From: Candidatus Rikenella faecigallinarum
Lineage (GTDB): Bacteria; Bacteroidota; Bacteroidia; Bacteroidales; Rikenellaceae
Assembly: GCA_019113395.1 (NCBI GenBank)
Contig: DXHL01000005.1
Coordinates: 1 to 50,978 of the forward strand
Length of the DNA stretch: 50,978 nucleotides
Direction: 5' to 3'
The notes under the pieces were generated by a model. The model saw only the letters and a program-made list of their open reading frames with translations, was not told the DNA's origin and made no database searches. Below are positions 16,813 to 25,227 of the stretch, one piece after another; the stretch's first letter is position 1; every line of letters begins with the position of its first letter. Both the position numbers and the translations under genes were made by a program.

Positions 16813-18567
16813 CTATGCCTCTACCTGCTCTTCCAGCACCATTTTGAAGTACCCAAGACTGTCGGGGTCAAACTCCCGAATGTAGTTGTAATGGGCACTG
16901 CATTTTGCCTCACCCTCCTTAATGAAGGCAATGGCAGAAATGCGATAGTCGTCCCCAGCGGTCGGATGGCTGGCCTGTTGCAACAGCAGGTGCCCCATAA
17001 TCACATAACCGCCCATCTCTACCAACCGCCGAGCATGGAAGTCGAGCAGGTCGGCATCATTGCCCTCAGCCGATGCCGCATCGTGCACCATTTTCACAGC
17101 AGCCTCATACTGCTCCCGCATAGCTACCAGCGTACGGTACTGATTGTCCATTTCGGGGGTAGGTTTCACGGCTTCGTAGGCCTGCATCTGCCCCAGCAGC
17201 ACACCCGTTGTCACCCCACGAATGGCCGCAACCACCTGCAGTTGCGAGGTTCCTTCGTAGATGGTCGTAATGCGGGCGTCGCGGTAAATCCGCTCGATGG
17301 CATAGTCCTTCATAAAGCCCGAACCACCATGAATTTGCAGGGCATCATAAGCCACGCTGTTGCTGTACTCCGACGAGAAGAGCTTGAGCAGCGGCGTATA
17401 GGCATCCGCCAACTTTTGATATTTCTTCATCTCGTCGCGCTCCTCTTTTTCGAGTTTCCGTTCTTTTTCGATGTGGAAGTAGTTTTTGTAAACATCCACA
17501 AAACGGGCCGTTTCATACAGCAGCGCACGGCTGGCTTGCAAACGGGCTTTCATGTTGGTCAGCAGCTCGTAAACCGCCGGGAACTGAATAATCGGTTTAC
17601 CGAACTGTTCGCGCTCGTTCGCATATTTCAGCGCTTCGCGGTAGGCAGCCTCCATAATCCCAACCGACTGGGCACCAATTCCCAAACGAGCCGAATTCAT
17701 CAGCGCCATCACATACTTAATCAGCCCCATCTTGCGGTCGCCGACCAGTTTGGCAGGTGCATTCGTGAAGACCAGTTCGCAGGTCGGAGAGCCGATAATC
17801 CCGAGTTTGTGTTCGATACGGCGCACCTTCACGGCCATGTGTTTCTTGTCGTACACAAAGAGCGACAGCCCGCGGGCATCGGTTGTCCCCTCTTCCGAGC
17901 GGGCAAGCACGAGCGAGATATCCCCGTCTCCATTGGTAATAAACCGTTTCACCCCGTTCAGGAGCCATTCACCGGGTTTGTCCGGATTGGGCGTCGCCTT
18001 GAGCATCACGGCCTGCAGGTCGGAACCGGCATCGGGCTCCGTGAGGTCCATGGCTGCCGTTGCCCCTTTGTTAATCATCGGCAGGTATTCGGCGTTAATC
18101 TCTTCGCTGGCAAACTCATGGAGGGTCTCGGCGCAGTCCTGCAGCCCCCAGATATTCCCAAAGCCGGCATCGGCACGGCTCACCAATTCACAGGTCATCA
18201 CATACGGCACGAGCGGAAAATTCAGCCCGCCGAAACATCTCGGAAGCGAAATTCCATATACCCCTGCCTGGGTCAGCATCTCGTGGTTTTCCTGTGTGCC
18301 GCGGGCATAAATCACGCGGTCATTCTCCACACGCGGCCCCTCCTTGTCCACCGAATCGGCGTTCACGGCAATCGTATTGGCTGCCACGTCACCCACTATC
18401 TCCAATACCTTTTTGTAGCTGTCGATGGCATCTTCGTAGTCCACCGGAGCATAGTCGTATTGGTCTTTTTCGCGGAAACCCTGCTCTTTGAGGTCCACGA
18501 TTTTTTTCATCAGGGGGTGGTCCAGATGAAACTGTATGTCTTTATTATCTAAAAAGAAGTTAGCCAT
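16813..18567 (-). CDS. Acyl-CoA dehydrogenase, long form
   Basis: A 584-residue flavoenzyme that oxidises an acyl-CoA at C2-C3 and passes electrons to electron-transfer flavoprotein. The FAD/substrate motif DLTEPDAGSDLQA (about 203-215) is visible, as is YEGTSQ (about 430), whose Glu is the usual catalytic base. It is about 200 residues longer than ordinary acyl-CoA dehydrogenases because of an N-terminal helical region and a C-terminal extension, like the long family members that dimerise. It follows etfB and etfA on the same strand with 6 bases between the etfA stop and its start, so it very likely reduces that EtfAB pair. Chain-length preference and direction (oxidation or crotonyl-CoA reduction) cannot be read from the sequence. 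Confidence 0.93.
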   Translation of the reverse strand: MANFFLDNKDIQFHLDHPLMKKIVDLKEQGFREKDQYDYAPVDYEDAIDSYKKVLEIVGDVAANTIAVNADSVDKEGPRVENDRVIYARGTQENHEMLTQAGVYGISLPRCFGGLNFPLVPYVMTCELVSRADAGFGNIWGLQDCAETLHEFASEEINAEYLPMINKGATAAMDLTEPDAGSDLQAVMLKATPNPDKPGEWLLNGVKRFITNGDGDISLVLARSEEGTTDARGLSLFVYDKKHMAVKVRRIEHKLGIIGSPTCELVFTNAPAKLVGDRKMGLIKYVMALMNSARLGIGAQSVGIMEAAYREALKYANEREQFGKPIIQFPAVYELLTNMKARLQASRALLYETARFVDVYKNYFHIEKERKLEKEERDEMKKYQKLADAYTPLLKLFSSEYSNSVAYDALQIHGGSGFMKDYAIERIYRDARITTIYEGTSQLQVVAAIRGVTTGVLLGQMQAYEAVKPTPEMDNQYRTLVAMREQYEAAVKMVHDAASAEGNDADLLDFHARRLVEMGGYVIMGHLLLQQASHPTAGDDYRISAIAFIKEGEAKCSAHYNYIREFDPDSLGYFKMVLEEQVEA

Positions 18568-18573
18568 GTCCGT

Positions 18574-19593
18574 CTATTTGGTGTTCTGTTTGTAGTATTT
18601 GACCAGTTTCGGGATGACGGTGTTCACATCCCCCACTATCGCATAATCTGCAATCTTGTTAATCGGCGCATCGGGGTCAGTGTTAATCGAAATCACCATC
18701 GAGCTGCCGTCCATCCCGGCCGTGTGCTGAATCTGCCCCGAAATACCGCAGGCAATGTAGAGTTTCGGCCGTACGGTTACCCCGGTCTGCCCAATCTGCC
18801 GTTCATGTTCGGCAAAACCGGCATCCACTGCGGCACGCGATGCACCTACTTCAGCCCCCAATACCTCGGCCAGCTGGTAGAGCAATCCGAAACCCTCTTT
18901 CGAGCCCATGCCGTAACCGCCGGCCACAATAATCGGAGCACCCTTAATGTTGATTTTGCGTTCTTCCATCTCACGCGCCACAATCTTCACTGCAAAATCC
19001 GTGTCGCTCAGATACTTTTTGTAATCTACGTGTTTCACCTCAGCCGGTTTGGGATTGGCCACCGGTTCCATCTTCATCACCCCTTCGCGCACGGTAGCCA
19101 TCTGAGGCCGGTGGTCGGGATTGATAATGGTGGCAATGATGTTCCCGCCAAAGGCCGGACGAATCTGATACAGAAGGTTTTTGTACTCTTTTCCGGTTTT
19201 GGCTTCGGTGTGGTCACCGATTTCGAGCGAAGTACAGTCGGCGGTCAGCCCGCTGTGTAGCGCCGACGAAACACGCGGTGCGAGGTCACGCCCCGTGCAG
19301 GTTGCCCCAAACAGTGCGATTTGCGGTTGCTCTTCCTTGAAAACACCGCAAATAATCGCCGCATGGGGCAGTGTGCGGAACGGTGCGAGTTCTTCGCCAT
19401 CCGCCACATGGACTATTTCGGCTCCGTATTGTGCCAGTTGCGTTTCAACGCCCTGCAAGTTATGCCCGATGGCCAGGGCTTCGACACGGCATCCCAGGGT
19501 TGATGCCAATGCGCGAGCTTTAGTAAGGAGTTCCAGCGATACGTCGGCTACTTTCCCCTCTTCAATCTCGCAATAAACGAATATGTTGTTCAT
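18574..19593 (-). CDS. etfA: Electron transfer flavoprotein alpha subunit
   Basis: About 339 residues from the ATG at 19593 (MNNIFVYCEIEEGKVADVS); a start 8 codons upstream is possible but less typical. The N-terminal ETF domain is followed by the C-terminal FAD-binding domain, with GYGMGSKEGF, GASRAAVDAG and the signature LYIACGISGQIQHTAGM. EtfA binds FAD and, with EtfB, shuttles electrons between acyl-CoA dehydrogenase and a membrane or ferredoxin partner. It lies 38 bases after etfB and 6 bases before the dehydrogenase gene. Confidence 0.95.
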   Translation of the reverse strand: MNNIFVYCEIEEGKVADVSLELLTKARALASTLGCRVEALAIGHNLQGVETQLAQYGAEIVHVADGEELAPFRTLPHAAIICGVFKEEQPQIALFGATCTGRDLAPRVSSALHSGLTADCTSLEIGDHTEAKTGKEYKNLLYQIRPAFGGNIIATIINPDHRPQMATVREGVMKMEPVANPKPAEVKHVDYKKYLSDTDFAVKIVAREMEERKINIKGAPIIVAGGYGMGSKEGFGLLYQLAEVLGAEVGASRAAVDAGFAEHERQIGQTGVTVRPKLYIACGISGQIQHTAGMDGSSMVISINTDPDAPINKIADYAIVGDVNTVIPKLVKYYKQNTK

Positions 19594-19631
19594 GGATTTT
19601 CTGTTTAATGTTTGCATTCAGGTAAGTAGCC

Positions 19632-20516
19632 TTAACCGATTGTATGCGAAGCAATCAGTTCTTTTACAAGCCCCTCGATATCGCCGTCGTCACCGCTCAA
19701 CCGCTTGGCCTCTTTGGCTTGGAAGACAATGTTTTCGATTTTCTTCACCTTGGTCGGCGAACCGCTCAGCCCCAGTGACGCTTCATCGGCCTGCACATCG
19801 GCAGCACCCCACTCCGGAATGCAGAGATAACACCGTTCCTTATGCAATGCCATATAGTAGTCTTCCTGTTCCTGCTGCACTTCGCTCACCGTGCGGGCAT
19901 GTTTGTACTTCATGACCATTTTGGCGTTGCGCGGACGGCATTCGGGCGCAGAGGCATTGACGGTAATCACCCCGGGCAGGCCCATGGTCACCGTTTCCAC
20001 CCCATGCTCCAGTCGGCGGCGGATGGTTATTTCGCCTGTTTTCAGGTCGATGTTGTCAATCGCTTCAGCGTAGGTCACCTGAGGCAGGCTCAGTTTTTCA
20101 GCCACCTGCGGTCCTACCTGAGCGGTATCCCCGTCAATAGCCTGACGACCGGCAATAATCACATCGGGATTCATCTTCCGAATGGCACAGGCCAGCGTGT
20201 AGCTTGTAGCCAGCGTATCGGCTCCGGCAAATTTGCGGTCGGTGAGCAGCACACCCCCGTCCGCCCCGCGGAACATTGCCTCGCGAATCACCTCAGCCGC
20301 ACGGAACGGCCCCATCGTCAGAATGGTAATGGTCGATTGCGGATAGCGGTCCTTGATGCGGAGTGCCTGTTCCAGCGCATTCAGGTCCTCAGGATTGAAG
20401 ATGGCCGGCAGAGCGGCACGGTTCACCGTACCGTCGGCTTTCATAGCGTCCTTGCCCACGTTCCGCGTATCGGGAACCTGTTTGGCGAGCACGACTATTT
20501 TCAATGCTTCATTCAT
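19632..20516 (-). CDS. etfB: Electron transfer flavoprotein beta subunit
   Basis: A 294-residue EtfB/FixA protein. Features include KIVVLAKQVPDTRNV at the N-terminus, the nucleotide-binding pattern AGRQAIDGDTAQVGPQVAE (about 143-161) and LPGVITVNASAPECRPRN. It partners with EtfA, the next gene. Whether this EtfAB bifurcates electrons to ferredoxin, as in butyrate-forming anaerobes, would depend on the EtfB NAD-binding loop and cannot be settled by eye. It is the first gene of the etfB-etfA-dehydrogenase run; no clear promoter was found in the 79 bases upstream. Confidence 0.95.
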   Translation of the reverse strand: MNEALKIVVLAKQVPDTRNVGKDAMKADGTVNRAALPAIFNPEDLNALEQALRIKDRYPQSTITILTMGPFRAAEVIREAMFRGADGGVLLTDRKFAGADTLATSYTLACAIRKMNPDVIIAGRQAIDGDTAQVGPQVAEKLSLPQVTYAEAIDNIDLKTGEITIRRRLEHGVETVTMGLPGVITVNASAPECRPRNAKMVMKYKHARTVSEVQQEQEDYYMALHKERCYLCIPEWGAADVQADEASLGLSGSPTKVKKIENIVFQAKEAKRLSGDDGDIEGLVKELIASHTIG

Positions 20517-20595
20517 AAATGGTAAGTATTTGGGTAAGTTTATTTTGTTTGGTTTATATTCAGCATTAATTCACATACAGCTCCACCGACCAATC

Positions 20596-22008
20596 CTACT
20601 CAATCCCGCGGAACATACGGCTCCAGCGAATCCCCGTAAAGAGATTCTTTCCGGGCGTTATCGAAAGCCATACAAACGACGCTTTCCCTTCGATGTGGTC
20701 CACCGGTACAAAGCCCCAAAAACGTGAGTCTGCCGAGTTATGCCGATTGTCACCCATCATGAAGTAATAGTCCATTTGAAACGTATATTCCGTTGCAGGA
20801 GCATCATTTATATAAATCGTACTATCCGCCATATCCACTCGCAGTGTATTCCCCTCGTAGTTGCGGATAATCCGTTCGTAGAGCGGCAGGTTGTCCACCG
20901 TCAGCGGCACCGTAACCCCTGCCTTCGGCACCCACAGCGGCCCAAAGACATCTTCGGTCCACGGATAGCGCTGCGGGTCGTGCGGGAAGATGGATTCGCT
21001 CGGCAACCGTTTGATGTATCGTGTTACCCCCGTCACCTCCGGCAGTGCCTTCACCTGCTCTACTCCTGCAGCCGTCAGCGGCATCAGGTAGCAGCCCGAT
21101 TCTGCATAATATTCCACTTCGTCAAGATTTACCCCGAGACGCTCAAACACACGTTCCCCTAGCGTTGGTCCGCTCACATTCACCATATAGAGGTACTGCA
21201 CCCCCGGAATCTCTTTCTGCGGCTGCCCGTTCACGTAGACATTCCCGTCCACCACCTGCAGCGTATCCCCCGCAACTGCCACACACCGCTTGATATAGTT
21301 TTCCCGCTTGTCCACAGGCCGATAGACCACCTTCAGGTCTTTATATACCCTCTCGCGTCCCAATGACCGCACCAATTCGTAGTAGCTGCTCGTCGAGACA
21401 TCCATCGGTATCGGCTGTCCGTACTCATTCGGAATCTGGATGGTTCCGAGAGCCACCGTATCCCCCTCGGGAAAGTTGAAGACCACCACATCGTCGTTCC
21501 GCACCACGTCACGCCCCGCCAACCGTTTGTAGGGCCACTGAATCCAGTCCACAAACGACGGAGTCGTTTTGGTCAGCGGCAGCGTATTCTGCACAAAGGG
21601 AAACGAAATGGGCGTATTAGGCATCTTGGGGCCGTAGTGCAATTTGCTGACGAAGATGTAGTCCCCCGTCAGGAGCGTCTGCTCCATGGATGACGAAGGA
21701 ATCACATACATTCCGAAGAAGTAGATTTTCAGCGGCACGACCACCACCACGGCAAACAGCAGTGCCTCGACCCACTCCATGGTCTTTCGGAAGAGTTTAT
21801 GCTCTTTTTTATAGGCGCGATAGCGGTTGAGCCACAGACGGTCGATGTAGCGGCTGATGTAGAGGTCATAGATAACAGCCACCCCGAGCAACCACCACAG
21901 GTTACGGGTCCAGACCACAAACCACAGGATATACAGCAGAGAGACAACCGAGAACTTGACCCACTTGTTCGCCCAAACGGAACGGATTTTTTCAATCACT
22001 TGCTTCAT
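20596..22008 (-). CDS. lepB: Signal peptidase I
   Basis: A 470-residue inner-membrane serine protease that removes signal peptides from exported proteins. Two or more hydrophobic segments occur near residues 18-55 and 80-102. The catalytic Ser107 is in PSSSM, and the general-base Lys is near residue 240 in RENYIKRCVAVAGD. The C-terminal box MMGDNRHNSADSRFWGFVP completes the family. It is longer than E. coli LepB (324) because of large insertions between the catalytic boxes, which is common in Bacteroidetes. It begins 23 bases after dapB on the same strand. Confidence 0.95.
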   Translation of the reverse strand: MKQVIEKIRSVWANKWVKFSVVSLLYILWFVVWTRNLWWLLGVAVIYDLYISRYIDRLWLNRYRAYKKEHKLFRKTMEWVEALLFAVVVVVPLKIYFFGMYVIPSSSMEQTLLTGDYIFVSKLHYGPKMPNTPISFPFVQNTLPLTKTTPSFVDWIQWPYKRLAGRDVVRNDDVVVFNFPEGDTVALGTIQIPNEYGQPIPMDVSTSSYYELVRSLGRERVYKDLKVVYRPVDKRENYIKRCVAVAGDTLQVVDGNVYVNGQPQKEIPGVQYLYMVNVSGPTLGERVFERLGVNLDEVEYYAESGCYLMPLTAAGVEQVKALPEVTGVTRYIKRLPSESIFPHDPQRYPWTEDVFGPLWVPKAGVTVPLTVDNLPLYERIIRNYEGNTLRVDMADSTIYINDAPATEYTFQMDYYFMMGDNRHNSADSRFWGFVPVDHIEGKASFVWLSITPGKNLFTGIRWSRMFRGIE

Positions 22009-22031
22009 GGAAGGTATCGTTCAATCATCCG

Positions 22032-22757
22032 TTAAAAACCGAGCAGGTCTTTCATTCCAAATACTTTACCCGCCCCGCGTTTATCCGCCAGGAACTCGGC
22101 TGCCAGCACGGCCCCCATGGCGAAACCGCTGCGGTTTTTCGCATTGTGGTCAATGGTGATGATGTCGGCGTCCGACTCCCACACCACCGTGTGAATCCCC
22201 GGCACCATGGCACGCCGCTGAGCCGTTACCTCCAGTTTGTCGGCATCGGTCGTGGTGCCTAAGAACCACGATTTTTTACGGTCGATTCCCGCCAGAATAT
22301 CCTCAGCCAATGTGACGGCCGTACCGCTCGGTGCATCTTTCTTCTGCACGTGGTGCACCTCGTTGAGCGTTACGTCGTATTCCGGAAAACGGTTCATCAT
22401 TTGCGCCAGCTGCCGGTTGATGGCAAAAAAGATATTCACCCCGACGCTGTAGTTCGACGCATAGAAAAACGCCCCGTGCGTCCGTTCGCAAAGTGTCGTC
22501 ACCTCGGGTAATTTATCCAGCCAGGCCGTTGTCCCGCACACCACGGGGATGCCCGCCTCCAGACAAGTCACCACATTCCCATAAGCCGTTGCCGGCGTGG
22601 TAAATTCAATGGCCACATCACACCCGGCCAGATTTTCCGTCGTGAGCTGGTCTGTATTGTTCAGGTCGATAATCAGCGGGAGCGTATGCCCGCGCGACAC
22701 GAGGATGCGTTCAATCTCGTGCCCCATTTTTCCGTATCCTATCAGTGCAATTTTCAT
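22032..22757 (-). CDS. dapB: 4-hydroxy-tetrahydrodipicolinate reductase
   Basis: About 241 residues from the ATG at 22757 (MKIALIGYGKMG); a start 7 codons upstream would give an implausible MYYFHHV leader. The N-terminal Rossmann fold has GYGKMG. The catalytic/substrate segment is NEVHHVQKKDAPSGTA, with the paired His and the Lys expected for DapB. The enzyme makes tetrahydrodipicolinate for lysine and diaminopimelate, hence peptidoglycan. It lies downstream of a terminator that separates it from purA and 23 bases before lepB. Confidence 0.95.
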   Translation of the reverse strand: MKIALIGYGKMGHEIERILVSRGHTLPLIIDLNNTDQLTTENLAGCDVAIEFTTPATAYGNVVTCLEAGIPVVCGTTAWLDKLPEVTTLCERTHGAFFYASNYSVGVNIFFAINRQLAQMMNRFPEYDVTLNEVHHVQKKDAPSGTAVTLAEDILAGIDRKKSWFLGTTTDADKLEVTAQRRAMVPGIHTVVWESDADIITIDHNAKNRSGFAMGAVLAAEFLADKRGAGKVFGMKDLLGF

Positions 22758-22779
22758 AACATGGTGAAAGTAATACATA

Positions 22780-22818
22780 AAAAGCTAAAAACAAAACCGA
22801 AGTTTGTTTTTAGCTTTT
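22780..22818 (-). terminator. Intrinsic terminator after purA
   Basis: A perfect 16-bp inverted repeat (22780-22795 with 22803-22818) with a 7-base loop that reads CTTCGGT on the minus strand, containing the stable TTCG tetraloop sequence. On the minus strand the right arm ends in TTTTTATG. It lies about 30 bases after the purA stop and just before dapB, so it insulates the two genes. Confidence 0.85.
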
Positions 22819-22848
22819 CCATTGGCTGTAAAAAAGTGTTCTCTTTTC

Positions 22849-24111
22849 CTACCGAACGATGGTCTCCTCGCGGTCGGGGCCCACGGAGATGATTTTCACC
22901 GGTACGCCCGTCTCCTGCTCGATAAATTCGACGTAGGTTTTGAACTGCTGCGGGAAGTCTTCGTAGCGGCGAATCTTGTTGATGTCGCAGTTCCACCCTT
23001 CGAATTCTCGATAAATGGGGGTAATCTCTTCGTTGGTTTCGTAGGGGAACTCCGTCACGCGACGGCCGCCGATTTCATAGGCAACGGCCACCTTGATGGT
23101 CGGGAAGGTGTTGAGCACGTCGGACTTCATCATAATCAACTGCGTGACGCCGTTAATCATCGTGGTGTATTTCAGGGCCACCATGTCGAGCCACCCGCAG
23201 CGGCGTTCACGGCCCGTAACAGCACCGAATTCATGCCCGATACGTTGCAGGTCTTTGCCCGTCTGGTCGAAGAGTTCCGTCGGGAAGGGTCCGCTCCCCA
23301 CACGGGTACAATAAGCCTTGAAAATCCCGTACACCTCACCGATGCGATTCGGCGCTACGCCCAGCCCGATACATGCACCGGCACAGACCGTATTCGAAGA
23401 GGTCACAAAGGGATAGGTTCCGTAATCCACGTCGAGCAGCGACCCTTGCGCGCCTTCAGCCAGAATGCCTTTCCCTTCGTTGAGCAGACGGTTCACTTCG
23501 TGTTCCCCTTCGATAATCGTGAAACGGCGCAGGGTCTCAACCCCCTGGAACCATTGGGCTTCATACTCCGTGATGTCATATTCGAAGTCGAACTGCGCGA
23601 GCATGGCCACGTGTTTCTGTTTGAGGCGTTCGTAGCGCTCCATGAACGACGGCGAGAGAATGTCCCCCACGCGCAGCCCGTTCCGACCGGTTTTATCCAT
23701 ATAGGTCGGGCCGATACCCTTGAGGGTCGAGCCGATTTTGGCTTTGCCTTTGGCGGCTTCGCTGGCCGCGTCGAGCATGCGGTGGGTCGGCAGAATCAGG
23801 TGAGCCTTTTTGGCCACCCGGATTTTGGCCGTCACATCGACACCCAGTTTTTCCAGTTCGTCAATCTCCTGAGCAAACATCACCGGGTCGAGCACCACGC
23901 CGTTCCCAATGATGTTGATGGCATTGTCCCGGAAGATGCCCGAGGGTATCGAGCGAAGGACATGGACTTTGTCGGCAAAGTGCAGGGAGTGTCCTGCATT
24001 GGGTCCACCCTGGAAGCGGGCAATGACCTGATAGTCGGGCGTCAGCACGTCCACGACTTTACCTTTACCTTCGTCGCCCCATTGCAGGCCGAGAACTACG
24101 TCTACTTTCAT
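22849..24111 (-). CDS. purA: Adenylosuccinate synthetase
   Basis: A 420-residue enzyme that makes adenylosuccinate from IMP, aspartate and GTP, the committed step to AMP. Signature motifs are LGLQWGDEGKGKVVD (8-22) with the GTP-binding loop and catalytic Asp, GGPNAGHS (about 36-43), ILPTHRMLD and GSTLKGIGPTYMDK. Length is normal. The 138-base upstream region contains a terminator-like hairpin (24150-24189) between the likely transcription start and the coding region, and a TACTTTTA element near 24206-24213 as a possible -7 box. A strong terminator follows the gene. Confidence 0.96.
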   Translation of the reverse strand: MKVDVVLGLQWGDEGKGKVVDVLTPDYQVIARFQGGPNAGHSLHFADKVHVLRSIPSGIFRDNAINIIGNGVVLDPVMFAQEIDELEKLGVDVTAKIRVAKKAHLILPTHRMLDAASEAAKGKAKIGSTLKGIGPTYMDKTGRNGLRVGDILSPSFMERYERLKQKHVAMLAQFDFEYDITEYEAQWFQGVETLRRFTIIEGEHEVNRLLNEGKGILAEGAQGSLLDVDYGTYPFVTSSNTVCAGACIGLGVAPNRIGEVYGIFKAYCTRVGSGPFPTELFDQTGKDLQRIGHEFGAVTGRERRCGWLDMVALKYTTMINGVTQLIMMKSDVLNTFPTIKVAVAYEIGGRRVTEFPYETNEEITPIYREFEGWNCDINKIRRYEDFPQQFKTYVEFIEQETGVPVKIISVGPDREETIVR

Positions 24112-24149
24112 TTATGGTGTTTTAGAACAAAAATTTTTGCATCGGCACA

Positions 24150-24189
24150 CGAAAAACCGCCTGCAGTCTCGGTAAGCATGCAGGAGGTT
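24150..24189 (-). promoter_or_regulatory. Terminator-like hairpin between cvfB and purA
   Basis: On the minus strand AACCTCCTGCA (24189-24179) pairs with TGCAGGCGGTT (24165-24155) with one mismatch and a 13-base loop, followed by further T. It could end cvfB transcription, or act as an attenuator in the purA leader, because no convincing promoter was seen between it and the purA start. Confidence 0.6.
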
Positions 24190-24249
24190 GTGTCGCGTTT
24201 CCGCGGGTAAAAGTACAAAAAAAGGTTATTCGACCCGCCGATTTTCGAA

Positions 24250-25092
24250 CTATTTTTCAGTGGCAATCCGTTTGACGGAGAGGTCACCGCTCTCGACCAC
24301 CCCCCGACTCATCAGGAATCCCACGGCGCGTTTGAATATCTTTTTGCTCATCCCCGTCAGCAGCCGCACCTCGTCGGGCGACGATTTGTCACCCACCGGC
24401 AGCACGCCGTCGGCCTCGTCCAGCATCTTCAAAATCTCGTCGGCGGCAATCTTCACCTGGTCGAACCCCTCCTGCTGCAGCGACACGTCGATGCGATGGT
24501 CGTCGGCAATCTTCCGCACGTAGGCCTTCATCCGCATCCCGAGCTTCACCTCCGTGAATATCTGATTGTCGTACAGCATCCCCCAGTGGCGGTCGTTGAT
24601 AACCACCCGATAGCCCTTGGGTTTACGCACGGCCACAAGGATATCGACCTCCTCTTTGGGCCGCACGGTAATCTCGTCGTTGTTGATGATTTTGTTCAGT
24701 TTGGAGGTTCCCACGGCACGTCCCGTCACGCGGTCCACATAAAGGGTTACCACATACCACTCCCCGACCAGCATCGGAGCCTGCTGGTTGCGTTTCGGAA
24801 CAAACAAATCCTTGGGAAGCCCCCAATCCAAAAACGTACCGTGGTAGTTGAATCCCACGGCCTGAAGTGCGGCAATCTCCCCTTCGATGATTTTCGGTCG
24901 TTCGGTAGTAGCCACCTGCCGGTCTTCGGAATCGGTGTACACAAAGACCTCCATCGGGTCGCCAATCGCATATTTTTCAGGGACATAACGATTCGGAAGC
25001 AACACCTCGTTCCCTTCGCCATCCGTCAGATAAAGACCGTTGTCCGTCGCACGGGCTATGGACAGTCGGTTATAGTTCGCTACTCGTATCAC
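24250..25092 (-). CDS. cvfB: CvfB-family S1-domain RNA-binding protein
   Basis: A 280-residue protein of the CvfB/YitL family. Tandem S1-like OB-folds fill the first three quarters: IGDPMEVFVYTDSEDRQVATTERP in the first, WGLPKDLFVPKRNQ in the second, LGMRMKAYVRKIADDHRIDVSLQ in the third. A winged-helix C-terminus follows (LTGMSKKIFKRAVGFLMSRGVV). CvfB binds RNA and affects virulence gene expression in Staphylococcus; its role here is unknown. The start codon is GTG at 25092 and an upstream promoter with TTTG and TATCTTTG fits it. It is divergent from the amidohydrolase gene. Confidence 0.88.
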   Translation of the reverse strand: MIRVANYNRLSIARATDNGLYLTDGEGNEVLLPNRYVPEKYAIGDPMEVFVYTDSEDRQVATTERPKIIEGEIAALQAVGFNYHGTFLDWGLPKDLFVPKRNQQAPMLVGEWYVVTLYVDRVTGRAVGTSKLNKIINNDEITVRPKEEVDILVAVRKPKGYRVVINDRHWGMLYDNQIFTEVKLGMRMKAYVRKIADDHRIDVSLQQEGFDQVKIAADEILKMLDEADGVLPVGDKSSPDEVRLLTGMSKKIFKRAVGFLMSRGVVESGDLSVKRIATEK

Positions 25093-25121
25093 TGCGCGTC
25101 TCTCCTCGATTTTTCCGACTG

Positions 25122-25151
25122 CAAAGATAGGCGATTCCGCGGAACATCAAA
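25122..25151 (-). promoter_or_regulatory. Promoter of cvfB
   Basis: On the minus strand: TTTG (25151-25148), 18 bases, TATCTTTG (25129-25122). The spacing is one base short of the usual range. It gives a leader of about 25 bases before the GTG start of cvfB. Confidence 0.65.
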
Positions 25152-25174
25152 CTGAAATTAATCCCGCGCGAAAC

Positions 25175-25206
25175 GTTGCAGGAATGACACAGGAAGCGTA
25201 ACTTTG
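25175..25206 (+). promoter_or_regulatory. Promoter of the omega-amidase gene
   Basis: GTTG (25175-25178), 20 bases, then TAACTTTG (25199-25206), a good match to the Bacteroidetes consensus. It is back to back with the cvfB promoter; the two -33 boxes lie 24 bases apart. Confidence 0.7.
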
Positions 25207-25227
25207 CATGATTCCCGTTTTTAGACA

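Noticed and set aside
16891-18552. A 553-codon frame opposite the acyl-CoA dehydrogenase gene
   Set aside because: It mirrors a confirmed gene; the translation is rich in His, Arg and Gln with no domain, a codon-bias artefact.
22804-24210. A 468-codon frame opposite purA
   Set aside because: Antisense shadow of a clear purA; no recognisable domain.
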